64,000 nucleotides of DNA from Serratia marcescens (GTDB taxonomy: Bacteria; Pseudomonadota; Gammaproteobacteria; Enterobacterales; Enterobacteriaceae): positions 186,001 through 250,000 of the forward strand of contig NZ_MJAO01000005.1 of the NCBI RefSeq assembly GCF_001902635.1, in the 5' to 3' direction. Positions 40,250-50,547 of the stretch are shown here, piece after piece. Every line of letters begins with the position of its first letter. Positions within the stretch are counted from its first letter, which is position 1. Under the pieces are notes generated by a model. It saw nothing but the letters and a program-made list of their open reading frames with translations. It had not been told where the DNA came from and ran no database searches. A program made the translations under genes and the position numbers.

Positions 40250-41812
40250 TTGATCCCGGACGTATCACAGGCGCTTTCTTGGTTGGAAGCCCATCCCCAG
40301 GCATTAAAAGGCATTCGTCGCGGCATCGAGCGTGAAACGCTGCGGGTCACGCCGAACGGCACCTTGGCGACCACCGGGCATCCGGAAAAGCTGGGCGCGG
40401 CATTGACGCACCACTGGATCACCACGGACTTTGCCGAAGCGCTGTTAGAGTTTATTACGCCGGTTGATGACAACATCGATCACCTGCTGACGTTCCTGCG
40501 CGATATCCATCGCTACGTGGCGCGCAATATTGGCGAAGAGCGCATGTGGCCGCTCAGCATGCCGTGCTTTATCGAAGCCGAGCAGGATATCGAGCTGGCG
40601 CAGTTCGGTTCGTCAAACATTGGTCGCATGAAAACGCTGTACCGCGAAGGGCTGAAGAATCGTTACGGCGCGTTGATGCAGACCATCTCCGGCGTGCACT
40701 ACAACTTCTCACTGCCGCTGGAGTTTTGGCAGGCATGGGCCGGCGTGCAGGATGAGCAAAGCGGTAAAGAGCAGATCTCGGCGGGCTATTTCCGCCTGAT
40801 CCGCAACTACTATCGCTTCGGCTGGGTGATCCCGTATCTGTTCGGCGCGTCGCCGGCCATCTGTTCGTCGTTCCTCAAGGGGCGCGAGACCAATCTGCCG
40901 TTCGAGCGTACCGAGCAGGGCATGTGCTACCTGCCGTACGCTACCTCGTTGCGTCTGAGCGACTTGGGCTATACCAACAAATCGCAGAGCAATCTGGGCA
41001 TCACCTTCAACGATCTGCACAGCTATGTGGCGGGTCTGAAGCGGGCGATTGCCACGCCTTCCGAAGAGTTCGCCAAGCTGGGCGTGAAAGAGGGCGATCG
41101 CTACCTGCAACTGAACAGCAACGTGCTGCAAATCGAAAACGAGCTGTATGCGCCGATCCGGCCGAAGCGGGTAACCAAAAGCGGCGAGACGCCGTCAGAC
41201 GCGCTGCTGCGCGGCGGTATCGAATACATCGAAGTGCGTTCGCTGGACATCAACCCGTTCTCGCCGATCGGCGTGGATGCGGTGCAGGCGCGTTTCCTGG
41301 ACCTGTTCCTGGTGTGGTGCGCGTTGGCCGATGCGCCGGAAATGAGCAGCGATGAGCTGCTGTGTACGCGCAAAAACTGGAACCGGGTGATCCTGGAAGG
41401 GCGTAAGCCGGGCCAGACCATCGGTATCGGTTGCGACGCCAGCCGTGAACCGTTGGAAAAAGTGGGCAAGGCGCTGTTCGACGATCTGCACCGGGTGGCG
41501 GAAGTGTTGGACGGCGAAGCCGGCAATCGTCAGTACCAGCAGGTGTGCGATGAGCTGATCGCCGCGTTCGACGATCCTGAACTGACCTTCTCCGCGCGCA
41601 TCCTGAGGGCGATGAAGGCGGAAGGCACCGGGCGCGTCGGCCTGCAGCTGGCGGAGCAGTATCGCAAGACGTTGCTGGAAGAACCGCTGGAAATCCTGAA
41701 CGAAACCGAGCTGGATAAAGAGCGAGAAGCCTCGTGGCAGCGCCAACGCGACATAGAAGCCAATGATACGCTAAGCTTTGAAGCGTTCCTGAAGCAAAAC
41801 GGCGGGAGCTGA
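40250..41812 (+). CDS. gshA: Glutamate-cysteine ligase
   Basis: 520 residues. It uses a TTG start with GGGAGG upstream, as does E. coli gshA, which also begins MIPDVSQAL. The core motifs ([38 protein letters not shown]) match proteobacterial GshA. It makes gamma-glutamylcysteine for glutathione, which links to cysteine from the cys genes at the left edge. Confidence 0.98.
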   Translation: MIPDVSQALSWLEAHPQALKGIRRGIERETLRVTPNGTLATTGHPEKLGAALTHHWITTDFAEALLEFITPVDDNIDHLLTFLRDIHRYVARNIGEERMWPLSMPCFIEAEQDIELAQFGSSNIGRMKTLYREGLKNRYGALMQTISGVHYNFSLPLEFWQAWAGVQDEQSGKEQISAGYFRLIRNYYRFGWVIPYLFGASPAICSSFLKGRETNLPFERTEQGMCYLPYATSLRLSDLGYTNKSQSNLGITFNDLHSYVAGLKRAIATPSEEFAKLGVKEGDRYLQLNSNVLQIENELYAPIRPKRVTKSGETPSDALLRGGIEYIEVRSLDINPFSPIGVDAVQARFLDLFLVWCALADAPEMSSDELLCTRKNWNRVILEGRKPGQTIGIGCDASREPLEKVGKALFDDLHRVAEVLDGEAGNRQYQQVCDELIAAFDDPELTFSARILRAMKAEGTGRVGLQLAEQYRKTLLEEPLEILNETELDKEREASWQRQRDIEANDTLSFEAFLKQNGGS

Positions 41813-41816
41813 AAAG

Positions 41817-41889
41817 AAAAAGGCCACATCAATGTGGCCAAATATGCATCTCTGATGACAGGGATGATGATAACAAATGCGCGTCTTTC
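41817..41889 (-). ncRNA. micA: MicA small RNA
   Basis: On the minus strand, about 73 nt starting GAAAGACGCGCATTTGTTAT, which matches E. coli MicA over its 5' seed, and ending in the GGCCACATTGATGTGGCC hairpin plus U tract. MicA represses ompA and other porin mRNAs with Hfq under sigma E. Its place between gshA and luxS is conserved. The luxS frame is open back through it, which explains an over-long ORF. Confidence 0.93.
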
Positions 41890-41895
41890 ATATAC

Positions 41896-41924
41896 TCAGA
41901 CTCGCAGGGTTGGAAAAGGTTTCC
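41896..41924 (-). promoter_or_regulatory. Candidate sigma E promoter of micA
   Basis: On the minus strand GGAAACC (41924-41918) and GTCTGA (41901-41896) are spaced by 16 bp, and transcription would start about 7 bp later at the micA 5' end. The sigma E consensus is GGAACTT and TCTGA, so the -10 is perfect and the -35 partial. Confidence 0.65.
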
Positions 41925-41977
41925 TGGTTAGGAAAAAAAGTTTCGAAATAAATGCTCTTTTACGAGGAGGTAGCGAA

Positions 41978-42493
41978 ATGCCATTGCTGGATAGCTTTAC
42001 CGTCGATCATACCCGTATGGCAGCTCCGGCTGTCCGCGTTGCGAAAACCATGAAAACACCTCATGGCGATACCATCACGGTGTTTGATCTGCGCTTTTGC
42101 CGCCCGAACCTGGAAGTGATGCCCGAGCGCGGCATTCACACTCTGGAGCACCTGTTCGCCGGTTTTATGCGTGACCACCTGAACGGCCTGGGCGTGGAGA
42201 TTATCGATATCTCCCCGATGGGCTGCCGTACCGGTTTCTACATGAGCCTGATCGGCGTGCCGGAAGAGCAGCGCGTAGCCGATGCGTGGAAAGCGGCGAT
42301 GGCCGACGTGCTGAAAGTGACCGACCAGCGCAAGATCCCTGAGCTGAACGAGTACCAGTGTGGCACTTATCATATGCACTCGCTGGAAGAAGCGCAGGAG
42401 ATCGCCAAGCACATTCTGGATAACGGCGTGGTGGTGAACCACAACGATGAGCTGGCGCTGCCGGAAGAGAAATTGCAGGAACTGCATATCTAG
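41978..42493 (+). CDS. luxS: S-ribosylhomocysteine lyase, AI-2 synthase
   Basis: 171 residues from ATG 41978 behind a strong GAGGAGG. The metal ligands are in [12 protein letters not shown] and the later CGTYHMHS, and the catalytic cysteine lies in GCRTGFYM. LuxS splits S-ribosylhomocysteine to homocysteine and DPD, the AI-2 precursor. A terminator follows before the convergent yfjD. Confidence 0.99.
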   Translation: MPLLDSFTVDHTRMAAPAVRVAKTMKTPHGDTITVFDLRFCRPNLEVMPERGIHTLEHLFAGFMRDHLNGLGVEIIDISPMGCRTGFYMSLIGVPEEQRVADAWKAAMADVLKVTDQRKIPELNEYQCGTYHMHSLEEAQEIAKHILDNGVVVNHNDELALPEEKLQELHI

Positions 42494-42515
42494 CCTCAAC
42501 GTCCCGCAAAAATAG

Positions 42516-42542
42516 AAAAAGACGCGATTTCGCGTCTTTTTT
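42516..42542. terminator. Bidirectional terminator between luxS and yfjD
   Basis: AAAAAGACGCG-ATTT-CGCGTCTTTTT is a perfect stem with A and T tails on both sides, so it serves luxS on the plus strand and yfjD on the minus strand. Confidence 0.9.
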
Positions 42543-42557
42543 ACTTTCTGGCCGGGG

Positions 42558-43847
42558 TCAGTGATGGCCGACGCTGGACTGCAGCGAGGTGATCGGCGTG
42601 ACCCGCACCTGTTTGATCATGTTGCCCTGCACGTCGAGGATGTCGATATCGTAATGGCTGATGCGCACCCGAGTGCCGGTTTCGGGGATCTCTTCCAGCT
42701 CTTCGAGCAGCATGCCATTGACTGTGCGCGCCTCGTTGGCCGGCAGGGTCCAGTTGAAGGCCTTGTTCAGCTCGCGCACGTTGGCGGTGCCGTCGATCAA
42801 GACCGAGCCATCGCTCTGCGGCGTGACTTCTTCCGCCAGCGTCGGTGACATCGAGGTGGTGAAGTCGCCGACGATCTCTTCGAGAATGTCTTCCACCGTG
42901 ACCAGGCCCTGAATGTCGCCGTACTCGTCGACCACAATGCCGACCTTCTCTTTATTGCGCTGGAACTTCACCAGCTGCACGTTGAGCGGCGTGCCTTCCG
43001 GCACGAAGTAAATCTCATCGGCGGCGCGCAGCAGGTTCTCTTTGTTGAACTCTTTCTTCTCGGTCATCAGGCGGTAGGCTTCGCGCACGCGCAGCATGCC
43101 GATGGCGTCGTCCAGCGAGCTGCGATACAGCACGATACGGCCGTGCGGCGAGTGGGTCAGCTGACGCATGATCGACTTCCAGTCGTCGTTGACGTCGATG
43201 CCGACGATCTCGGTGCGTGGCACCATGATGTCGTTAACCGTCACCTTTTCCAGATCCAGCACCGAGATCAGCATGTCCTGATTGCGGCGGGATATCTGCG
43301 ACTGGGATTCGCGCACGATGGTGCGCAGCTCATCCTTGCTGACGGCGTCGCTGATGCGCACGTTGGTGCGAATGCCGAACAGGCGCAAGGTCAGGCTGGT
43401 GATGCCGTTGAGCAGCCAGACCAGCGGGAACATCACCTTTTGCAACGGCGCCAGCAGGAAGCTGCTGGGGAAGGCGATGCGTTCCGGGTAGAGCGCGGCG
43501 AAGGTCTTCGGCAGCACTTCGGCGAACAGCAGCACGGCGAAGGTCAGCACGCCGGTGGCGATCGCCACGCCGAGGTCGCCATACAGCCGCATGCCGACGA
43601 TGGTCGCCAACGCCGAGGCGAGGATGTTGACCAGGTTGTTGCCGATCAGCACCAGGCCGATCAGCCGATCCGGTTTTTGCAGCAGCTTCTCCACCCGACG
43701 CGCCGAGCGGTTGCCCTGTTTGGACAGGTGACGCAGGCGATAGCGATTGAGCGTCATCATGCCGGTTTCGGAGGCGGAGAAGTAAGCGGAGACCACGATC
43801 ATGATCACCAGGATAATGATGAGGGTCCCCGTCGACACATGCTCCAA
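42558..43847 (-). CDS. yfjD: CNNM/HlyC-CorC family membrane protein (YfjD)
   Basis: 429 residues. An N-terminal DUF21 membrane domain (about 190 residues) precedes a pair of CBS motifs (VNDIMVPRTEIVGID; VDEYGDIQGLVTVEDILEEIVGD) and a C-terminal CorC/HlyC domain. Related proteins export or sense magnesium. The start is TTG at 43847 with AAGGA 8 nt upstream. Named for the E. coli homolog beside ypjD. Confidence 0.9.
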   Translation of the reverse strand: MEHVSTGTLIIILVIMIVVSAYFSASETGMMTLNRYRLRHLSKQGNRSARRVEKLLQKPDRLIGLVLIGNNLVNILASALATIVGMRLYGDLGVAIATGVLTFAVLLFAEVLPKTFAALYPERIAFPSSFLLAPLQKVMFPLVWLLNGITSLTLRLFGIRTNVRISDAVSKDELRTIVRESQSQISRRNQDMLISVLDLEKVTVNDIMVPRTEIVGIDVNDDWKSIMRQLTHSPHGRIVLYRSSLDDAIGMLRVREAYRLMTEKKEFNKENLLRAADEIYFVPEGTPLNVQLVKFQRNKEKVGIVVDEYGDIQGLVTVEDILEEIVGDFTTSMSPTLAEEVTPQSDGSVLIDGTANVRELNKAFNWTLPANEARTVNGMLLEELEEIPETGTRVRISHYDIDILDVQGNMIKQVRVTPITSLQSSVGHH

Positions 43848-43889
43848 TGCAGTATTCCTTATAGAGAGGGAGAATTGAACCGGGCTGGC

Positions 43890-44681
43890 TTAGCGCACCA
43901 TCACCTGCTGAATCAGACGGCTGCCGAAGTAGGCGAGTGTCAGCAGGAAGGCGCCGGCGAAGCTGAACCAGACGACGCGGCGGCCGCGCCAGCCCTCATG
44001 GTAATGGCCCCACAACAGCACGATATACACGAACCAGGCCATGATCGACAGCACGGCTTTATGCACGTTCTCTTTGCTGAACAGATTATCCATATACAGC
44101 AGGCCGGTACACAGGGTGAGCGTCAGCAGCACCACGCCAATCTGGGTGATATGGAACATCTTGCGCTCGATGCTCATCAGCGGCGGCATGTCGGCGCTGA
44201 AGGTCAGCTTCTTGTTTTTCAACAGGTAATCGAGCCAGGCAAGCTGCAAGGCATACAGCGCGGCGATGATCAGAGTGGCATAAGAGAACAGCGCCAGGCC
44301 GATATGCACCATCAGTTCCGGGCTGGCCTCCAGGTGAGTGATAAACTCGCCGGGCATAAAGCTGGCGAAGGCCAGATTGATCATCGCGAAGCTGTAGACG
44401 ATCGGGAGCAGGAACCAGCCGCGGTCGCGCGAGGCGACGAAGGTCATGACTGAGCAGATGATCAGGCTGACGATAGAGCCAATGTTCAGCAGGCTGAGAT
44501 TCTGCCCGGCGCTGACGTCAAAAATGCGCTGCTGCAGCGCGATGGCGTGGCAAATCAGCGCCACCACCGCCGAGACGAGGGCAAGCCGACGGTATGCGCT
44601 GTTCTTCCGCAACAAGCTGGGAATGATCAGTCCAAGGCTGAGCAGGTAGGCCATCAAAGCCACAATGGAGAAAACTGGCAT
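43890..44681 (-). CDS. ypjD: Inner-membrane protein YpjD, cytochrome c assembly (HemX/CcmC-like) family
   Basis: 263 residues from ATG 44681; the frame is open far upstream to 45215, but that part is antisense to ffh. About eight membrane helices and a conserved WGHYHEGW heme-handling-like segment near the C-terminus. Precise role not established. Divergent from ffh, operonic with yfjD. Confidence 0.9.
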   Translation of the reverse strand: MPVFSIVALMAYLLSLGLIIPSLLRKNSAYRRLALVSAVVALICHAIALQQRIFDVSAGQNLSLLNIGSIVSLIICSVMTFVASRDRGWFLLPIVYSFAMINLAFASFMPGEFITHLEASPELMVHIGLALFSYATLIIAALYALQLAWLDYLLKNKKLTFSADMPPLMSIERKMFHITQIGVVLLTLTLCTGLLYMDNLFSKENVHKAVLSIMAWFVYIVLLWGHYHEGWRGRRVVWFSFAGAFLLTLAYFGSRLIQQVMVR

Positions 44682-44850
44682 AGCGTTTAATTTTGCTTCG
44701 GCGTGGTTAATTGGAGTGTCAGTATAGCGTTGCGCGCGTTTCACTCCAACCGATCTCCAATGCTGAGGCAGAGATCCTGCGCGCTTCGTGTTATCATCGG
44801 CGCAATTGTGTCGCCGGAGCGGCCTGTCATTACACGTTGAGCATGAGACG

Positions 44851-46212
44851 ATGTTTGAAAATTTAACCGATCGATTGTCGCGCACGTTGCGCAATATCAG
44901 CGGCCGCGGGCGGCTGACCGAAGAGAATATCAAGGACACCCTGCGTGAAGTGCGCATGGCATTGCTGGAAGCGGACGTTGCGCTGCCGGTGGTGCGCGAC
45001 TTCATCAACCGCGTCAAAGAGAGCGCGGTCGGCCATGAAGTCAACAAGAGCCTGACGCCGGGGCAGGAGTTCGTCAAGATCGTCAAAGGCGAGCTGATCG
45101 CCGCGATGGGCGAAGTGAATACCGAACTGAACCTGGCGGCCCAACCGCCGGCGGTGGTGCTGATGGCGGGCCTGCAGGGCGCCGGTAAAACCACCAGCGT
45201 CGGTAAGCTCGGCAAATTCCTGAAAGAAAAACAGAAGAAGAAAGTGTTGGTGGTTTCCGCGGACGTTTATCGCCCGGCGGCGATCAAACAGCTGGAAACG
45301 CTGGCGGAAGGCGTCGGCATTGACTTCTTCCCGTCCGACGTCAAAGAAAAACCGATCGATATCGTTAACCGCGCGCTGCAACAGGCCAAGCTGAAGTTCT
45401 ACGACGTGCTGATCGTCGATACCGCCGGCCGTTTGCACGTTGACGAAGCGATGATGGACGAGATCAAGCAGGTGCACGCGGCGATCAAGCCGGTGGAAAC
45501 TCTGTTCGTGGTCGACGCCATGACCGGCCAGGACGCCGCCAATACCGCCAAGGTGTTTAACGAAGCGCTGCCGCTGACCGGCGTGGTGCTGACCAAGGTT
45601 GATGGCGACGCGCGCGGCGGCGCCGCGCTGTCCATCCGTCATATCACCGGCAAGCCGATCAAGTTCCTCGGCGTGGGCGAGAAGACCGAAGCGCTGGAGC
45701 CGTTCTACCCGGATCGCGTGGCATCGCGCATCCTGGGCATGGGCGACGTGCTGTCGCTGATCGAAGATATCGAAAGCAAGGTCGATCGCGAGCAGGCGGA
45801 GAAGCTGGCCAACAAGCTGAAGAAGGGCGACGGTTTCGATCTGACCGACTTCCTGGAACAGCTCAAGCAGATGCGCAACATGGGTGGCATGGCCAACATG
45901 CTGAGTAAGCTGCCGGGCGCCGGCCAGCTGCCGGACAACGTCAAGTCGCAGATGGACGACAAAGTGCTGGTGCGCATGGAGGCGATCATCAATTCGATGA
46001 CCCTGAAAGAGCGCGCCAAACCGGAAATCATCAAAGGCTCGCGCAAGCGCCGCATCGCGATGGGTTCCGGCATGCAGGTGCAGGACGTCAACCGCTTGCT
46101 GAAGCAGTTCGACGAAATGCAGCGTATGATGAAGAAGATGAAGAAAGGCGGTATGGCGAAGATGATGCGCGGCATGAAAGGCATGATGCCGCCAGGCTTC
46201 CCAGGCCGCTGA
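44851..46212 (+). CDS. ffh: Signal recognition particle protein Ffh
   Basis: 453 residues, the E. coli length. The NG GTPase domain (GLQGAGKTTSVGKLG, DTAGRLHVD, TKVDGDARGG) is followed by a methionine-rich M domain (MQRMMKKMKKGGMAKMMRG). Ffh binds 4.5S RNA and nascent membrane proteins and docks at FtsY. It precedes the rpsP operon. Confidence 0.99.
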   Translation: MFENLTDRLSRTLRNISGRGRLTEENIKDTLREVRMALLEADVALPVVRDFINRVKESAVGHEVNKSLTPGQEFVKIVKGELIAAMGEVNTELNLAAQPPAVVLMAGLQGAGKTTSVGKLGKFLKEKQKKKVLVVSADVYRPAAIKQLETLAEGVGIDFFPSDVKEKPIDIVNRALQQAKLKFYDVLIVDTAGRLHVDEAMMDEIKQVHAAIKPVETLFVVDAMTGQDAANTAKVFNEALPLTGVVLTKVDGDARGGAALSIRHITGKPIKFLGVGEKTEALEPFYPDRVASRILGMGDVLSLIEDIESKVDREQAEKLANKLKKGDGFDLTDFLEQLKQMRNMGGMANMLSKLPGAGQLPDNVKSQMDDKVLVRMEAIINSMTLKERAKPEIIKGSRKRRIAMGSGMQVQDVNRLLKQFDEMQRMMKKMKKGGMAKMMRGMKGMMPPGFPGR

Positions 46213-46322
46213 CGGGCCCCCGCACGCCGAGTGCGGGCGCTTTCAGCATTCGCCGTTCGCGGTGAAAACCGCCCGAAATTTGACAGGCTGCAAAAGTTGT
46301 CCCCTGCGATCGACGCTTTAGA

Positions 46323-46350
46323 TTGCTTTTTGCGCCAAAATGAGTAAAAT
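46323..46350 (+). promoter_or_regulatory. rpsP operon promoter
   Basis: TTGCTT (46323-46328) and TAAAAT (46345-46350) with a 16-bp spacer lie upstream of the ribosomal protein operon. Starts about 70 bp before the rpsP ATG. Confidence 0.65.
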
Positions 46351-46372
46351 TTTCGGGCTTTTTATATTGCAA

Positions 46373-46400
46373 CCGGGCCCCGTCCCTCAATGGGGCCCGG
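46373..46400 (+). promoter_or_regulatory. Stem-loop in the rpsP leader
   Basis: CCGGGCCCC and GGGGCCCGG pair perfectly around a 10-nt loop, then CTGTTTTATT and the ribosome site GAGGATG. Such leader structures in ribosomal protein operons act as attenuators or control translation; here the mechanism is inference. Confidence 0.6.
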
Positions 46401-46426
46401 CTGTTTTATTAACTAAAGAGGATGTT

Positions 46427-46675
46427 ATGGTAACAATTCGTTTGGCACGTGGCGGCGCTAAAAAGCGTCCGTTCTATCAAGTAGTAGTGACCGACAGCCG
46501 CAACGCTCGTGATGGTCGTTTCATCGAGCGCGTAGGCTTCTTCAACCCGATCGCTTCCGGTCAGGCTGAAGCACTGCGTCTGGACCTGGACCGCATCGAG
46601 CACTGGGTTGGTCTGGGTGCAACCGTTTCTGATCGCGTTCACGCGCTGATCAAAGACGCTAAGAAAGCAGCTTAA
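46427..46675 (+). CDS. rpsP: 30S ribosomal protein S16
   Basis: 82 residues, [18 protein letters not shown], standard S16. Starts at ATG 46427 after AAAGAGGATGTT. First gene of the rpsP-rimM-trmD-rplS operon. Confidence 0.99.
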   Translation: MVTIRLARGGAKKRPFYQVVVTDSRNARDGRFIERVGFFNPIASGQAEALRLDLDRIEHWVGLGATVSDRVHALIKDAKKAA

Positions 46676-46693
46676 TCTGTCGCGGTGGTGGCA

Positions 46694-47242
46694 ATGAGCA
46701 AGCAACTCAAACCGGTAGCGCCGATCGCGCCGATTGTACTCGGTAAAATGGGGTCTGCTTACGGCATTCGTGGTTGGCTCAGAGTGTTTTCATCCACCGA
46801 GAACGCCGAAAGCATTTTTGACTATCAGCCGTGGTTTATCCAGCAGGCGGGTCAGTGGCAGCATATCGAGTTGGAAGACTGGAAGCGCCACAGTCAGGAT
46901 CTGATCATCAAGGTCAAAGGCATTGACGATCGGGACGCGGCGAATCTGCTGACTAATCGCGAGATTATGGTGGATTCCGATCAACTTCCTCCGCTGGAGG
47001 GTGACGATTACTACTGGAAAGACCTGATGGGCTGCCAGGTAGTCACCACCGCCGGCTACGAGCTGGGTAAAGTCATCGATATGATGGAAACCGGCTCGAA
47101 CGATGTGATGGTTGTGAAAGCGAACCTGAAAGATGCGTTCGGCATGAAGGAGCGGTTGATTCCGTTTCTTCATGGGCAGGTTATCAAGAAAGTCGATCTC
47201 ACTGCCCGCGTGATTGAGGCAGATTGGGATCCTGGTTTTTGA
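46694..47242 (+). CDS. rimM: 16S rRNA processing protein RimM
   Basis: 182 residues. [17 protein letters not shown] at the N-terminus and the PRC-barrel segment [11 protein letters not shown] identify RimM, which helps 30S head assembly and binds S19. I chose ATG 46694 (MSKQLKP) over an in-frame GTG at 46685. It lies 18 bp after rpsP. Confidence 0.97.
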   Translation: MSKQLKPVAPIAPIVLGKMGSAYGIRGWLRVFSSTENAESIFDYQPWFIQQAGQWQHIELEDWKRHSQDLIIKVKGIDDRDAANLLTNREIMVDSDQLPPLEGDDYYWKDLMGCQVVTTAGYELGKVIDMMETGSNDVMVVKANLKDAFGMKERLIPFLHGQVIKKVDLTARVIEADWDPGF

Positions 47243-47294
47243 CCTCCGGATCACACGGTCGAAGCAAGTGGAATAACGGTAAGGGGATTGGCTT

Positions 47295-48062
47295 GTGTTC
47301 ATCGGTATTGTAAGCCTGTTTCCTGAGATGTTCCGCGCTATCACCGATTACGGGGTGACTGGCCGGGCAGTAAAAAATGGCCTGCTGAGCGTGCAGTGTT
47401 GGAGTCCTCGCGACTTCACCTACGACCGGCATCGTACCGTGGACGATCGCCCTTACGGCGGCGGCCCGGGAATGCTGATGATGGTGCAACCTTTACGGGA
47501 AGCCATTCATGCGGCGAAAGCAGCGGCAGGCGAGGGAGCAAAGGTGATTTATCTGTCACCTCAGGGGCGCAAGCTGGATCAAACCGGCGTGTGCGAACTG
47601 GCGGCCAATCAGAAGATGATTCTGGTGTGCGGCCGTTACGAAGGGATAGACGAGCGCGTAATCCAAACCGAAATTGACGAAGAATGGTCAATCGGCGATT
47701 ACGTTCTCAGCGGCGGGGAACTGCCGGCAATGACCCTGATTGATTCAGTCGCCCGTTTCATACCGGGTGTGCTGGGCCATCAGGCCTCAGCGGAGGAAGA
47801 CTCCTTCGCCGACGGATTGCTGGACTGCCCGCACTATACCCGCCCAGAGGTGTTGGAAGGGATGGAAGTACCGCCGGTTCTGCTGTCGGGCAACCATGCC
47901 GAGATACGTCGCTGGCGCTTAAAGCAGTCGCTGGGCCGAACCTGGCTTAGAAGACCTGAACTTCTAGAAAGCCTAGCTCTGACTGACGAGCAAGCGGTGT
48001 TGCTGGCTGATTTCCAACGGGAACATCAGGCCAGGCAACAGGACTATGAAGGGAACGTCTGA
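47295..48062 (+). CDS. trmD: tRNA (guanine(37)-N1)-methyltransferase
   Basis: 255 residues from GTG 47295 behind AAGGGG. The SPOUT trefoil-knot elements [24 protein letters not shown] and [11 protein letters not shown] are intact. It makes m1G37 in several tRNAs and prevents frameshifting. 52 bp after rimM. Confidence 0.98.
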   Translation: MFIGIVSLFPEMFRAITDYGVTGRAVKNGLLSVQCWSPRDFTYDRHRTVDDRPYGGGPGMLMMVQPLREAIHAAKAAAGEGAKVIYLSPQGRKLDQTGVCELAANQKMILVCGRYEGIDERVIQTEIDEEWSIGDYVLSGGELPAMTLIDSVARFIPGVLGHQASAEEDSFADGLLDCPHYTRPEVLEGMEVPPVLLSGNHAEIRRWRLKQSLGRTWLRRPELLESLALTDEQAVLLADFQREHQARQQDYEGNV

Positions 48063-48095
48063 CATCAGACGGGACCGATATATCAGTTTACCTAG

Positions 48096-48467
<372 letters not shown>

Positions 48468-48495
48468 CGCTGCATCCAAAAGTTAATAGTGATCA

Positions 48496-48524
48496 GGGGT
48501 TGGCTTATGCCAACCCCTTTTTTT
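48496..48524 (+). terminator. Terminator after rplS
   Basis: GGGGTTGGC-TTAT-GCCAACCCC followed by seven T residues; ends the rpsP operon before the tail cluster. Confidence 0.95.
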
Positions 48525-48579
48525 ATCTGAAAATTCTGCTGAATTGCATTTGCGAGATTTGGCCGCGTGGTAGCGACAT

Positions 48580-48607
48580 AAAAAAGCCTGCATCAGCAGG
48601 CTTTTTG
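48580..48607. terminator. Bidirectional terminator next to ogr
   Basis: AAAAAGCCTGC-ATCA-GCAGGCTTTTT is a perfect stem with A and T tails; on the minus strand it ends the ogr transcript just after its stop codon. Confidence 0.9.
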
Positions 48608-48609
48608 CA

Positions 48610-48837
48610 TTACAGCGCCGCGGCGCCTTGCTTATGTTGGCTCTCCGGCGGGTGCGGCTGCGCCGGGACAATATCATCGCCTGGCTTGACGATCACCCGC
48701 GCAACGGACTCATGCGTAGCGAACGTGCAGCTGCAGTTGATGTTGCGGCATTGATGATAGCGTTCTTTGGTCGACTCGCTCAGATAGCGACTGGAGCGAG
48801 TGTGGGCCACGTTACCGCATAATGGACAGTGCATCAT
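48610..48837 (-). CDS. ogr: Ogr/Delta family late gene activator (P2-like)
   Basis: 75 residues. Zinc-binding cysteines in HCPLC and in CRNINCSCTF, then HESVARVIVKPG, closely match P2 Ogr. Ogr activates late phage promoters by binding TGT-N12-ACA sites and contacting the RNA polymerase alpha subunit. It ends the P2-like cluster, as in P2 where it follows gene D. Confidence 0.93.
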   Translation of the reverse strand: MMHCPLCGNVAHTRSSRYLSESTKERYHQCRNINCSCTFATHESVARVIVKPGDDIVPAQPHPPESQHKQGAAAL

Positions 48838-48926
48838 AGTTGAATCCCTCTTTCTGCTACATCAAGTTATATGACTTATAATAGCTCATTGTCTTGCAAA
48901 AGCAAGATTAAGATGCAAATGAAATC

Positions 48927-50078
48927 TCAAGACTCTGTGCTCTGATACTCTAGGTCGGTAAGCAAAATCTCCAGGTCCAGGCTGCAGGTGTAACCCGTGC
49001 CGGTCAAGTTATGGGTGACCTTACTAATGACCCATGGTTGATTATCGATGACGTTTTTAAAGCCGCGCACCTGGATAGGGCGCTCTGGAAACAGGTCCGG
49101 ACGCCCCAGGGCCAGATTGATGGTGAACTTGGCGACGCCTTTTTGAATACGTTTAAACAGCGCTTCAGCCGCGCGCATGGCGGAGGCTTTGTCGCGAAAG
49201 ACCTTGGGAATGTGATAGACCTGGTCGGGTTGACCCACCATATAACTGGAAGGATTCTCCGATTTGCTTACAGGGACTCCGGGTTTGGCGTCAGGATGTT
49301 TCGCCTCATTGTTTTTGGGCACCGGTTGTTGGCGCTGAAGCCTGACGGCCTTCTGTGCTTCTTCCGGCTTGTCGGTATTGAGCCAAACCGCGGAAACGCC
49401 GCTATAGGCTTTGGCATCCGCGAGCTGGAAGGTATGGCTATCGCCATCGCTGCGCGACAACGTCATCCTCGGAATCGGCTCGCCGCTAGCGGTGCGCCCC
49501 ATGCCCGGCGTCAGGAACAGAATGCGTTGATACTTGATGCTGGCCTGAGCGCCGTTGAGGATGGCTAGACGGGTGAGAAACTGCAGGTCTGACTCGTTAG
49601 TTTGGTCGATATGAGGAACTTTGATGGCCGCAATCTCCGGCGCGAGGGAGGGGGCAGGCAAGCTGTTGCGGTCAGCGATCAACTGGACGATATCGCCAAC
49701 CGTCTTATCGTGATAAGACTCGCTGCGCAGTTGCGTCATCGAGCTGCGAAAATCCGCGCTGCGAGCGGTGATTTGCAAGGTGTCCGGGGTGCCGCTGTGA
49801 GTGATGGTATCGACGATGAACTTTCCCTGGCCGATTAGGGCGGAACCCTGCCAACCGAGAAACAGTTCGAGAACCGCTCCTCGTTCGGGCATGCGTAGCT
49901 GGCCATCGCTGTCATCCAGCGTCAGGCTCAAGGTATCTGCTTTGAACCCGCTAAAATCCTCCATCTTCAGTAAAAGCAGCCGATCGCGAATATTCGCCGT
50001 AATGTCGTTTTCGCTCAAGGTCAGAATGAAATCGGGGGCGAGCTTCGCCCCCATGGGTTGATAGGTTTCGGTGATCAT
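48927..50078 (-). CDS. Late control protein D, baseplate hub
   Basis: 383 residues, related to P2 gpD. In P2 gpD is the hub protein that connects tube and spike. The start overlaps the gpU stop by 4 nt. Typical phrases are GFKADTLSLTLDD and VPHIDQTNESDLQFLTRLA. Confidence 0.92.
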   Translation of the reverse strand: MITETYQPMGAKLAPDFILTLSENDITANIRDRLLLLKMEDFSGFKADTLSLTLDDSDGQLRMPERGAVLELFLGWQGSALIGQGKFIVDTITHSGTPDTLQITARSADFRSSMTQLRSESYHDKTVGDIVQLIADRNSLPAPSLAPEIAAIKVPHIDQTNESDLQFLTRLAILNGAQASIKYQRILFLTPGMGRTASGEPIPRMTLSRSDGDSHTFQLADAKAYSGVSAVWLNTDKPEEAQKAVRLQRQQPVPKNNEAKHPDAKPGVPVSKSENPSSYMVGQPDQVYHIPKVFRDKASAMRAAEALFKRIQKGVAKFTINLALGRPDLFPERPIQVRGFKNVIDNQPWVISKVTHNLTGTGYTCSLDLEILLTDLEYQSTES

Positions 50079-50536
50079 AAGGTTATCCCCGTCGCTTTTT
50101 GCGCTTTATCGAGCAATTCCGTCGCCTGGTGGCGCAGATCGCCAAACATGGCGTGTAACGACTCATCTACGCGTTTCAGCGTGATATCGAAATTAATTTG
50201 CCGCGGTTGCCCATCCGGGAAAAATTGGCTGCTGGTTTGGGCGATCTTCTCAATCACGAACATGCCGTAGATAGCGCCGCTGCCTTCAATCAACGGCCAG
50301 GCGCGGCCTTGCTCGGCCATGGTTTGCAATGCGAGCAACGAAAGACGGCCGCCGGTCAGTTCCGGCAGCAGTTGGCCGCTGAGCGTGATGGTCTCCACGT
50401 CGACACCAAGAAACTGTGAGGTGGCACGCTGCCCAATCCGGTCATTTTGCGGCCAACGGTACCCCATCTGGCGGTTCATGGTTTGATAAGGGATTGTGCG
50501 TAACATAAATACGAATAACCCAAGCGTTAGCATCAT
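50075..50536 (-). CDS. Tail protein U
   Basis: 153 residues, P2 gpU-like (LGLFVFMLRTIPYQTMNR, PELTGGRLSLLALQTMAEQGRAWP, GMFVIEK). It starts with two ATG codons, the first with AAGGA upstream. In P2 gpU takes part in baseplate assembly next to gpD. Confidence 0.92.
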   Translation of the reverse strand: MMLTLGLFVFMLRTIPYQTMNRQMGYRWPQNDRIGQRATSQFLGVDVETITLSGQLLPELTGGRLSLLALQTMAEQGRAWPLIEGSGAIYGMFVIEKIAQTSSQFFPDGQPRQINFDITLKRVDESLHAMFGDLRHQATELLDKAQKATGITL

Positions 50537-50547
50537 GATTAGGATCC

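Noticed and set aside
41834-41977. N-terminal extension of LuxS
   Set aside because: Open frame but runs through micA and its promoter; homology and a strong ribosome site place the start at 41978.
44682-45215. N-terminal extension of YpjD
   Set aside because: Antisense to ffh; homology starts at 44681 with MPVFSIVAL.
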